Source: Gammaproteobacteria bacterium Milos-ODIII6 (GTDB lineage Bacteria > Pseudomonadota > Gammaproteobacteria > Chromatiales > Chromatiaceae). Taken from it: 64,000 nucleotides of DNA. The stretch's first letter is position 1. Each line of letters starts with the position of its first letter. The position numbers and the translations under genes were made by a program. Of the stretch, positions 25,401 to 32,808 are shown piece after piece. The DNA lies in NCBI GenBank assembly GCA_029228645.1, contig JAPTHR010000010.1, positions 1 to 64,000 of the forward strand, in the 5' to 3' direction. A model generated the notes under the pieces. The model saw nothing but the letters and a program-made list of their open reading frames with translations, had not been told where the DNA came from and searched no databases.

Positions 25401-25911
25401 ACATCACCTCCAGGAACCGCTCGAACCCGGCCGCGATCTCCTCGGTGGCGCGTTCGGTATCCAGCGATCCGACGGTCACGCAGTGCACATACAGCCATTC
25501 CCCGTCCAGCTCCACGCTCAGGGTACCCGGCGTCAGGGTGATCGAGTTGGCGAGCATCAGCCGACCCATGCGGCTCTTCAGCCCGGTGCGCACCTTAACG
25601 ATGCCGGGGTTCACCGGCAGGTCCGGCGAGAGCACGATGGCGGCGAGTCGCAGGTTCGACTGCGCCAGCTTGATGAAAAAGTAGGCGTAAAAGCGGATGC
25701 CGGCGACGAATGCCGCCGGCGTGGCGCGGAACTCGGTGAAAAACGACAGCCCGTCGCGGTACAGCAGGGCTACGCTCAGGGACACCAGCGCGCCGATCAG
25801 CAGGGTGTCTGTCGCGAGCGTGCCGACCAGCATCACCCAGAACAGCATCAGGGTGATGAACAGGACGCCGAGCTCGCGCAATGCGTTGCGTGGTTGCGAG
25901 GTGTGTTCCAT
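25393..25911 (-). CDS. mnhE: MnhE-like subunit (MbhA-like), first gene of the Mbx-like operon
   Basis: This 172-residue MrpE/MnhE protein has N-terminal helices followed by the conserved cytoplasmic part: RMGRLMLANSITLTPGTLSV, then YVHCVTVGS. It opens the 11.7-kb operon. No other Mrp component lies upstream. The promoter should lie in 25912-26040, where a palindrome is seen. Confidence 0.92.
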   Translation of the reverse strand: MEHTSQPRNALRELGVLFITLMLFWVMLVGTLATDTLLIGALVSLSVALLYRDGLSFFTEFRATPAAFVAGIRFYAYFFIKLAQSNLRLAAIVLSPDLPVNPGIVKVRTGLKSRMGRLMLANSITLTPGTLSVELDGEWLYVHCVTVGSLDTERATEEIAAGFERFLEVMYG

Positions 25912-26019
25912 CAGATAGTCAAGTCGAGGTTGCGTGTCACTGATGCCCGGCAGAAATGCAGAGCCGTGATGCCGGTCCGCGAAAGAGCTCGCTTGTTGGC
26001 CCGGGCAATTTCATTACTT

Positions 26020-26033
26020 TAGCAAACGCTAAC
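26020..26033. promoter_or_regulatory. Candidate operator upstream of the Mbx-like operon
   Basis: TTAGC-AAAC-GCTAA is a perfect inverted repeat about 110 nt upstream of the first gene, embedded in an AT-rich patch (26008-26042) inside GC-rich surroundings. On the minus strand, sequences resembling promoter boxes flank it. A repressor or activator site is plausible; no known motif matches clearly. Confidence 0.4.
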
Positions 26034-26738
26034 ATATTTATCCTTGCGAAATGATGTCAGGAGGCCAACTTCGCGTCAGGCGTGATGTCGATGTGATCGA
26101 AAATGCACAAATCGGGCCAATAGTTCGCGAAGATGGGGCGCCGGCTGTGCCGCGCTGGCCGGCGGCGCTCATCGGTTTGCCGGTTTCGTCCCTCGGCCCG
26201 GCGGTGGGCGTGCACTCTTTTTGGGCGAAGTGCCCGACATTGGGACAGGCCGGGCTTAGGGCATCCAGCTCAGCGGTCCCGGTCAGATGCCATGTCCCCG
26301 CCGTGGTGACCGCAAACCCGCCAAGGTGGGACCCGTTTATCCACCGGCCCGTTGTCGTCTCACCAAAACGGTCAACACCTAGCTCGCTGTCGCCAACAGC
26401 AGGACGCCGACGCCGATCATGTTCGCGATCACCAGGCCGGCGCCGGAGAGGAGGTTGTGTTGTTTCACGCAGGTTCCGGGTCTTCGAGGCTGACTGTTGC
26501 GGTCGATCAGGTCCGATGCATGCATACCGGCGGTCCGGCAAACTGCACGCGCCAGTGTTCCAATCGAACGAAGTTCCCGCCGGTGTTCCCGCCAGCGGCT
26601 GATTGTCGTGCCGTGCGAACAATGGCGCGCTCGCGCTGTCCGAACAAAAGGACGACGCCAACATTTACCGCACAGGCCTGGTGATTTGATCCCGGGTCTG
26701 CGCTTTTCGGAAAGGGTTTTTTACCCGGGAGCGATGCC
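26034..26738. other. Gene-poor stretch upstream of the LON-domain gene
   Basis: These 705 bases hold several long opens on both strands, but none has a recognisable protein pattern, ribosome binding site or normal residue composition. The only recognisable item is a short permease-like relic at 26379-26468. The region looks like decayed sequence. Confidence 0.45.
26379..26468 (-). pseudogene. Possible amino-acid permease (APC) N-terminal relic
   Basis: A 29-codon minus-strand frame reads HNLLSGAGLVIANMIGVGVL, the typical first helix of APC-superfamily permeases (G-x-G-hydrophobic-NMIG-G). It stops at TAG soon after. It is too short to be functional, so it is read as the stub of a lost transporter. 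Weak evidence. Confidence 0.35.
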
Positions 26739-27392
26739 GTGGCCCACAGTGCTTTCACCCAGCCGTTTGAGAAGTTGCCGGATACCCTGCCGGTTTTTCC
26801 GTTGCCGGGCGCGATCCTGATGCCGGGCAATGAGCTGCCGCTCAACGTCTTCGAGCCGCGTTACCTCAACATGGTGAATGATGCCCTCGGTTCGCACCGC
26901 CTGATTGGCATGATCCAGCCCGGGCCGGATACGGTGGATGATGAGGCGCTGTGCCTGACGGGTTGCGCCGGGCGCATCGTGCAGTTCCGCGAAACCTCCG
27001 ATGGCCGCGTCGAAATGGTCCTCGACGGGGTGTGCCGCTTTGACGTCCGCGAGACGCTCCCGACCACGCGCGGTTACCGCATGATCGTGCCCGATTGGTC
27101 GCGCTTCCAGTCCGACTACGACAAGCACGACGACGAACTGCCCGGCGAACACGACCGCCTGGTCAGTACGGTCAAGCTGTATGCCGAGAGCAAGGGTATG
27201 TCGGCCGACTGGGAGGCCCTCGAACGCCTGTCCACGGTCAGGCTGATGAACAGCCTGAGCATGGCGCTGCCGCTCTCTGTCGAGGACAAGCAGGTTTTGC
27301 TCGAGGCACTGGACTCCAGGGATCGTCTGAACGCCCTCATTGGCATGCTGGGCAGCGCGACCGAGCCGACCGTCTCGATCGTCAAGCACTGA
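26739..27392 (+). CDS. LON substrate-binding-domain protein
   Basis: This 217-residue protein consists of the Lon N-terminal (PUA-like) domain only: LPDTLPVFPLPGAILMPGNE, LNVFEPRYLNMV and a C-terminal helical part. There is no AAA or protease domain. Such stand-alone LON-domain proteins are common in proteobacteria and have no defined role. The start is GTG with GGGAG about 8 nt upstream; the nearby ATG at 26734 is out of frame. Confidence 0.88.
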   Translation: MAHSAFTQPFEKLPDTLPVFPLPGAILMPGNELPLNVFEPRYLNMVNDALGSHRLIGMIQPGPDTVDDEALCLTGCAGRIVQFRETSDGRVEMVLDGVCRFDVRETLPTTRGYRMIVPDWSRFQSDYDKHDDELPGEHDRLVSTVKLYAESKGMSADWEALERLSTVRLMNSLSMALPLSVEDKQVLLEALDSRDRLNALIGMLGSATEPTVSIVKH

Positions 27393-27855
27393 CCGGGTTG
27401 CCGCCTGACGGTTACTTGCGAGCGGCAAGGCTCGAAGCCTTATTGCGAATCCGGCTCACGCTGTCGTGTCGACGCAAGGTCTGGTGCGCGCGTTCAAACC
27501 AGGTGGTCGTGAGTTCCTCATCGCGTACCGCGGTGAGGAGATACGGATCCCGATAAAGCCGGTCACGAGGAGCCGCGCGCGAGCCTGGAGATGCGTGCAA
27601 TCGGGCTGGAGCACGGGATTTCATCGCGTTTGCAAAGCCATCGTCTCGAGGGACTTCAGCGCTGGAAATCGAAGCCGATTAATTGGAAGATGCTGCTGTC
27701 CGGCAACGCATCCGATAGTCTGAAGGCGGCTTCGAGCGCCTCCAGGTGGCAGGAAGTGGGGAGGGCAGGTCAAAAAGGCCGGCCGATCCGGCCTTCGGGC
27801 GTAGTTTCAAGCCACTGGCGATGGACGCTGGAGGATCCACTCGGTAGAGCACTCG
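27393..27855. other. Gene-free stretch with a hairpin at 27775-27795
   Basis: I find no supportable gene in these 463 bases. An 8-bp stem (27775-27782 with 27788-27795) has a five-A run on its left, which is a T-run on the minus strand, so it would terminate minus-strand transcription. No minus-strand gene adjoins it. Confidence 0.4.
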
Positions 27856-28413
27856 ATGCGTGTCATTTTCGGACCACTGGAGAGCCTTCCCCGCGCTTTG
27901 CTGTGGTCGATCTTTTTCGGTACGACGCTTTTCCCCGCCTCGCGGGCTGCCGCGTTGAGCGACGCCTTCGGTCCGATCGCTTCACTGCGCCTCTACGTCG
28001 TTGACCAGGTGAAGGACGGATGCTGGACCAACAGCCCTCGCGTAAAGGCGCTTGCCGAGGGCCTGTTCCGGCAAAGCGGTATCGAGGTGGTCGATTCGCC
28101 CTTGGACTTGTTTGGCGATTACCCGGATTTCAGAAAGATCGTGATCCGCGCCAGCGGCTATCGCACGACATCGGGCGTGTGTATCGGGAGCCTGACGATT
28201 CACTCGCGCATCGAGCCAGGCGGATCCCAGGCAGGATCCAGCAGCGAAGAGCAGATCGGTAATTTCCTTCTCAGCGACAAGCGCAATCTGAATGAACTTA
28301 TCGCCAAGGGTGTGCAGAAAAGCCTCACGGAATTCATGGCACACACCGCCAAGGGGAGAGGCAATGCGCAGCTGAAGAGCGCCTGGGGAACGCGGTTTCT
28401 GGAAAAGGCCTGA
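27856..28413 (+). CDS. Exported hypothetical protein
   Basis: This 185-residue ORF has a hydrophobic N-terminal segment (PRALLWSIFFGTTLFPASRA) that looks like a signal peptide, and a mixed alpha/beta mature part with three cysteines (DGCWTN, SGVCIG). I recognise no family. No partner gene is close enough for an operon; the next gene begins 123 nt on. Confidence that it is coding rests on composition and the signal-like N-terminus. Confidence 0.5.
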   Translation: MRVIFGPLESLPRALLWSIFFGTTLFPASRAAALSDAFGPIASLRLYVVDQVKDGCWTNSPRVKALAEGLFRQSGIEVVDSPLDLFGDYPDFRKIVIRASGYRTTSGVCIGSLTIHSRIEPGGSQAGSSSEEQIGNFLLSDKRNLNELIAKGVQKSLTEFMAHTAKGRGNAQLKSAWGTRFLEKA

Positions 28414-28536
28414 TCCGGCAGGCGGACAAAACATGAGTTTTTTGCCGCGGTCGGCGGTGTCACACTTTTATTAACCGACCCGGCCGATGCGGGTCTCAAG
28501 TCACTCCTAGAGTGGAGAAGGTAAACAGGGATAGCG

Positions 28537-29565
28537 ATGGACACGGTATCGCAGGCAGCATTGGGCGCCGCAGTTGGGGTTGCCGTCATGGGCAGGCATC
28601 GCCCCTTTTGGCAGGCTGCCCTGGCGGGTGCCGTGGTCGGCACCTTGCCCGATCTGGACGTCTTCATCGACCAGGGCGATGCGGTGAACAACATGGTGCT
28701 GCACCGCGCCGAGACGCACGCCTTCTTCTGGCAGTTGCTCGCCTCTGTCCCGATCGCCTATCTGCTCGCACTGGCAACGCGTTCGACTCGTCTTTTCAGG
28801 CGCTGGTGGCTGATGGCAACGCTGGGCCTGTTCACTCATGCGATCCTCGATGGTCTGACCATCTACGGCACGCAGCTGGCGCTGCCCTTCAGTGACCATC
28901 CGTTCGGCCTCGGCAGTCTTTTCATCATCGACCCGCTGTACACCCTGCCGCTGCTGCTGGGTTTGCTGTGCACCGCGATGTGTCGCTCGCAGAACAGGCG
29001 GCGCTGGAACGGCCTCGGGCTGGCCCTCTCGACCTTGTATGCCGGCTGGGCCGTCGGCGCGCAGGCGCATGTCACGCAACGGGTGATGGCGACACCGGAG
29101 GCCGAGGGGCTGTCGGCATCCCAGGTCCTGGTCACGCCCACGCCATTCAACACGGTGCTGTGGCGTATCGTGCTCCGGCACGAAGGCAGCTACCAGGAAG
29201 GCTTTTACTCCTTGCTCGATCCACTCAAGGCACCTGGACGACCGATTCGCTTTACCCGGCATGACCGGGGTGGCGGACTGGAGGCCGTCACTCAGGATTA
29301 CCCGAAGGCCAACCAGGTTCGCGCCTTTTCCAAGGGCTTTTACGCCCTGTCGGATGACGGTCGCTACGTCAGCATCAGCGATTTGCGCATGGGCCAGCAT
29401 CCCTACTATGCGTTCTCGTTCCGCTTCGCCGAGCACCGCAGTCCATTGCGCGGGATCGACCCGCAGCGCATCGCTCGGCGTATGCCACTCGAGCCCGGAC
29501 TTGCATGGCTCTGGCAACGCGCCCTGGGTGAGGACGTGACACCCCCCGCGCCGGAAAATGGGTGA
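28537..29565 (+). CDS. Metal-dependent hydrolase, YdjM/DUF457 family membrane protein
   Basis: This 342-residue protein has a membrane N-terminal half carrying the YdjM-type metal motif: LPDLDVF, then LHRAETHAFFW and FTHAILDGLTIYG. These His/Asp residues are the expected metal ligands. The C-terminal half (about 170-342) is a soluble, mostly beta domain. Family members are putative membrane-bound hydrolases of unknown substrate. A GGAGAAGG lies upstream. It ends tail to tail with the UspE-like gene. Confidence 0.85.
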   Translation: MDTVSQAALGAAVGVAVMGRHRPFWQAALAGAVVGTLPDLDVFIDQGDAVNNMVLHRAETHAFFWQLLASVPIAYLLALATRSTRLFRRWWLMATLGLFTHAILDGLTIYGTQLALPFSDHPFGLGSLFIIDPLYTLPLLLGLLCTAMCRSQNRRRWNGLGLALSTLYAGWAVGAQAHVTQRVMATPEAEGLSASQVLVTPTPFNTVLWRIVLRHEGSYQEGFYSLLDPLKAPGRPIRFTRHDRGGGLEAVTQDYPKANQVRAFSKGFYALSDDGRYVSISDLRMGQHPYYAFSFRFAEHRSPLRGIDPQRIARRMPLEPGLAWLWQRALGEDVTPPAPENG

Positions 29566-29624
29566 GTCCGGCAGGGCTGCCCCTTTACCGAATAGTCGAT
29601 GACAGCCGGATAGAAATCAGCGCC

Positions 29625-30605
29625 TCATTCCTGCACCGAAACCGGCGTCGTGAATCCCTCGGGCTTGACGGCCAGTACTGAGCACCCGATCTGTTCCAGG
29701 ATCGCCTCTGCGGTATTGCCGATGAACAGGCCGGTGACCCCGGTGCGCGCCACGGTGCCCATCACAACCAGATCAGCCCCGAGGGTTTTGCTCAAGGCCG
29801 GGATCTCCTGTCGTGCAGGGCCTTTGATCACGTGTTTTTTCGGGTCCAGAAACCGAACGGCATGGTCTCCCTGCGCCTCCACCACGTCGTTCAGGAGGTC
29901 ATCGAGGCCCGTGAGGTGTTGTTGCCGAACCCCTTCGACGTAGGCGAGAACCTCTGCATCCGGGCGGTTCATGAAGGCGCCGCGCATGGTGCTCTCTCCC
30001 GGCGCCAGCCAGGCATTTGCGACATGCAGTTCGGCGAACTCCGACAGGGCGAGCGAAATGGACAGCTCCAGGATCTTTACATTCAGCTGATGCTGTATCG
30101 CCCGCTCGTTGTCCGGATGATCCGGATTCACATCGACTGCGGCGAGTATCCGGCGGTACGGTTTCGATTGCGATGGCTTGACCATCCACACCGGACAGGG
30201 GCATTTGCGCAACAGGTGCATGTCGTCACTGCCAAACAGCCGCTCCAGCCAGTCAGGGTCTTCCGGCGCCTTGATCACCAGGTCGTGCTCGTGCCGCAGC
30301 ACAGCCCGGATGATCTCGAGAAAGGCCGTCCCCTCGAGCACCTTCGCATCGATATCGATTCCGGATCGGAAAGGCCGGACAGCGTTTTCCAGTTGTTGCT
30401 GCGCGTCGGCGATCTCCGCTTCCTGCAGCTCAGCCGAGATGGGTCCGCCATCCGGCATGCCAATGCCAGCGGTCAGCCGGGGCACAATGACGGCGACGGT
30501 CAGGCCTGCCTGATTGTTCTGTGCCAGCGAAACCGCTCGCTCGAGCACCGCGATGGCCGGGTGCCAGCGGTCGATGACACACAGAATGTTCTTGAATCGC
30601 TTCAT
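29625..30605 (-). CDS. Tandem universal stress protein (UspE-like)
   Basis: This 326-residue protein has two Usp domains (about 1-145 and 150-320). The first begins FKNILCVIDRWHPAIAVLER; the second ends GTVARTGVTGLFIGNTAEAI, keeping the GxxG...G(S/N)T nucleotide-binding pattern. UspE-type tandem proteins are cytoplasmic stress proteins linked to redox and energy stress. The gene is monocistronic. The gap 30606-30886 upstream holds no gene. Confidence 0.88.
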   Translation of the reverse strand: MKRFKNILCVIDRWHPAIAVLERAVSLAQNNQAGLTVAVIVPRLTAGIGMPDGGPISAELQEAEIADAQQQLENAVRPFRSGIDIDAKVLEGTAFLEIIRAVLRHEHDLVIKAPEDPDWLERLFGSDDMHLLRKCPCPVWMVKPSQSKPYRRILAAVDVNPDHPDNERAIQHQLNVKILELSISLALSEFAELHVANAWLAPGESTMRGAFMNRPDAEVLAYVEGVRQQHLTGLDDLLNDVVEAQGDHAVRFLDPKKHVIKGPARQEIPALSKTLGADLVVMGTVARTGVTGLFIGNTAEAILEQIGCSVLAVKPEGFTTPVSVQE

Positions 30606-30886
30606 AAATTAGCTCCGTCCTATGCGCCGTGCGACCCTCTTGCGACAGCGAAGCACGCCCGTTTTCTCATTCGACAACAAATCCCGCAGGGTTGTGCCTG
30701 TAAGGCGCAATCCATAAGCCCTTTATAACTATGGTTGAAAGGGGGAGGGTGGGGGAGTTTTGGCGTACTTCTGTCAGCAATCGCCGCGCAAAAAACAGGA
30801 TTCGGGTTATCGCCGCCTGCCACTGGATCCGGGCACACCGGCTTCGCAGCGTGTCTGGCGTGCATCGGGATGCGGCATTCCCCATG

Positions 30887-31462
30887 TCAGGGTTCGCTGT
30901 CCTCCGGCTCGGTGGCCGACTCCTCTTCATCCTCCGGCACATGGGGTAACGGGGCGGCAGGCGCCTGACAGCCCTGTGATTCGCCAACGCCCTTGAGATA
31001 AGCCCGGCGAACAATCCCGGCTGCAACGGCCTTGCTCACGGTCTTGGAATGGCGTTCGGCGCCGCTCAGTTTGCGCACCCAGCCACTGAAGGGAATGACG
31101 CCCCGTGTGGTGCTCCTGACAGCATCGATGGCCGACTCCTCGACAAAGTCACCCCCCTTGCCCAGCAGAGTATCCTCCGAACCGGACGTGCGTTTATCCA
31201 GATCGGGCCCCAGCGCGGCATCCAGTTCGGTGATCTCCTGGCTGATGGCTTCGCAGGACAGGGCGGCGGGTTGCCGGTAGGGATGCTTGCTGGCCTCGAT
31301 CAGTACTTCGGGGATCTTCACGCGTATCAGGTTGAGGTCTTCCAGCGGTGCGGTCACCGCGGCGCCGAATTTCGTGCCGGAGTCTTTCTCCGGCGCAGTG
31401 CTTCTGACGGCGCAGCCAATCGGGGTAAGCGCGAGGACGAGAAGGAATAAGACAAATTTCAT
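30887..31462 (-). CDS. Predicted lipoprotein, unknown function
   Basis: This 191-residue protein starts with a lipoprotein signal (MKFVLFLLVLALTPIGC, lipobox LTPIGC, Cys17). The mature part is helical and charged, and the C-terminus is acidic and disordered (EDEEESATEPEDSEP). The start at 31462 is chosen for the lipobox; frames further upstream lack sense. I recognise no domain. Confidence 0.65.
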   Translation of the reverse strand: MKFVLFLLVLALTPIGCAVRSTAPEKDSGTKFGAAVTAPLEDLNLIRVKIPEVLIEASKHPYRQPAALSCEAISQEITELDAALGPDLDKRTSGSEDTLLGKGGDFVEESAIDAVRSTTRGVIPFSGWVRKLSGAERHSKTVSKAVAAGIVRRAYLKGVGESQGCQAPAAPLPHVPEDEEESATEPEDSEP

Positions 31463-31843
31463 GTGGCTGGAACCTGACTCAGCATGCCGCGGAGCAGTCC
31501 GGCAGGAGCGGATGGGGCCGTGTTCCCCGGTGTCCGGTAGCCAACTGCGGAGTGCAGTCTGTGTCATCGGCATGCACTGTGCAGTTTATCCGTTCTCTCG
31601 GGTCTTATGTATTCTCTTCCGGGAGCTGTTTCCTGGTCGAGGCATCCAGTCAAAGGTGCGGGGGCGGCGGGTGGGCCAGGATTTCCAGCCATGCCCGAGC
31701 CGGAAAGGCGGTCGCAGAGGTCATTGGCATGACAGCAGCGGGACGCGCCTGACGGCGTTCGGTGGAATGGGGAATATTCGCCTGATCGCGGGTTCTGTGT
31801 CGATTAGACTAGCTTTTCCAGCAGTGTCCCGCAGGGAAAGACT
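31463..31843. other. Divergent intergenic stretch
   Basis: No gene is seen between the lipoprotein (minus) and the DUF481 protein (plus). Both promoters should lie here. I see no reliable boxes or repeats. Confidence 0.4.
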
Positions 31844-32785
31844 ATGAAAGCAGTAACATCATTTTCCGCCGCAGCCGCATTGACTGCGGTCGCTACCCTC
31901 ACATCGGCCGCCACCCTGACCCTGAACAACGGCGATCGACTCAGTGGCGAGATCGTCGCCGAGTCGGATAACGCCGTCACGCTCCTGCACCCGCTCCTGG
32001 GCCAGATCGATATCCCGCGTGACCAGCTCTCGGCCCCGCAAGTAGACCCGATGAATGAGACCGTCCCGGTGCCTGGGGCGCCTGAGGTGTCGTCGGCAGG
32101 CGATAACGGCCTGTTGGGCATCGCTTGGCTGACCGACTGGAAACGTCGTGTCGAAATCGGGGTGAGCGGCGCCGCCGGCAAGTCGGACAACATGGATGTC
32201 ACCGCTGGCTTCTCCGCCAACTTCGAGGACGAGGACACGCGCTGGGCACATCAGACTGTTTACCAACGCCAGGAGGCGGATGGTGAGGTGTCCGAGAACA
32301 ACTTTTTCGCCACCCTGCAGCGTGACTGGCTGCGCCCCGGTTCACCCTGGTTTCACTTTGCCCAGGGACGTTTCGACTGGGACGAATTCAAGGATTGGGA
32401 CTATCGGCTCGCAGGCAGCGGCGGCGCCGGCTACGACTTCATAACAAGGGATAATTACCGTTTGCGGGGGCGTGCCGGCCTCGGCGGCAACCAGACAGTC
32501 GGTGGAGAACGTGAGGAGTTCACCCCGGAAGCGCTGCTCGGTCTGGATGTCGACTGGCGGATAAATTCTCGTCAGTCCCTGACCTTTGCCAATACCCTGT
32601 ACCCGAACCTGGGTGAATCCGGCGAGTTTCGCAATCTCACGGAACTCAGCTGGAATTTCGATCTGGATAAGGACGCCGGCCTGGGTCTGAAGATCGGTCT
32701 GAGCAATGAGTACGACTCGCTTGCGGGCAACGATGTCGACAAGAACGACTTCCAGTACACCGGGTCGCTGGTCTGGGGTCTGTGA
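31844..32785 (+). CDS. DUF481 family outer-membrane beta-barrel protein
   Basis: This 313-residue protein has a signal peptide (to about residue 22, SAA/TLT). A short beta domain follows (LNNGDRLSGEIVAESDNAVT, typical of DUF481 N-termini) and then an amphipathic beta-barrel of about 210 residues ending in a hydrophobic/aromatic strand (YTGSLVWGL). Family: YdiY-like salt-induced outer-membrane proteins, function unknown. Confidence 0.88.
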   Translation: MKAVTSFSAAAALTAVATLTSAATLTLNNGDRLSGEIVAESDNAVTLLHPLLGQIDIPRDQLSAPQVDPMNETVPVPGAPEVSSAGDNGLLGIAWLTDWKRRVEIGVSGAAGKSDNMDVTAGFSANFEDEDTRWAHQTVYQRQEADGEVSENNFFATLQRDWLRPGSPWFHFAQGRFDWDEFKDWDYRLAGSGGAGYDFITRDNYRLRGRAGLGGNQTVGGEREEFTPEALLGLDVDWRINSRQSLTFANTLYPNLGESGEFRNLTELSWNFDLDKDAGLGLKIGLSNEYDSLAGNDVDKNDFQYTGSLVWGL

Positions 32786-32808
32786 AAAACGTGAACTCGG
32801 GTGGCTGA

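Noticed and set aside
26051-26602. Plus-strand open frame of 183 codons
   Set aside because: Arg/Pro/Ser-rich with no ribosome binding site. The opposite strand shows only a permease-like stub.
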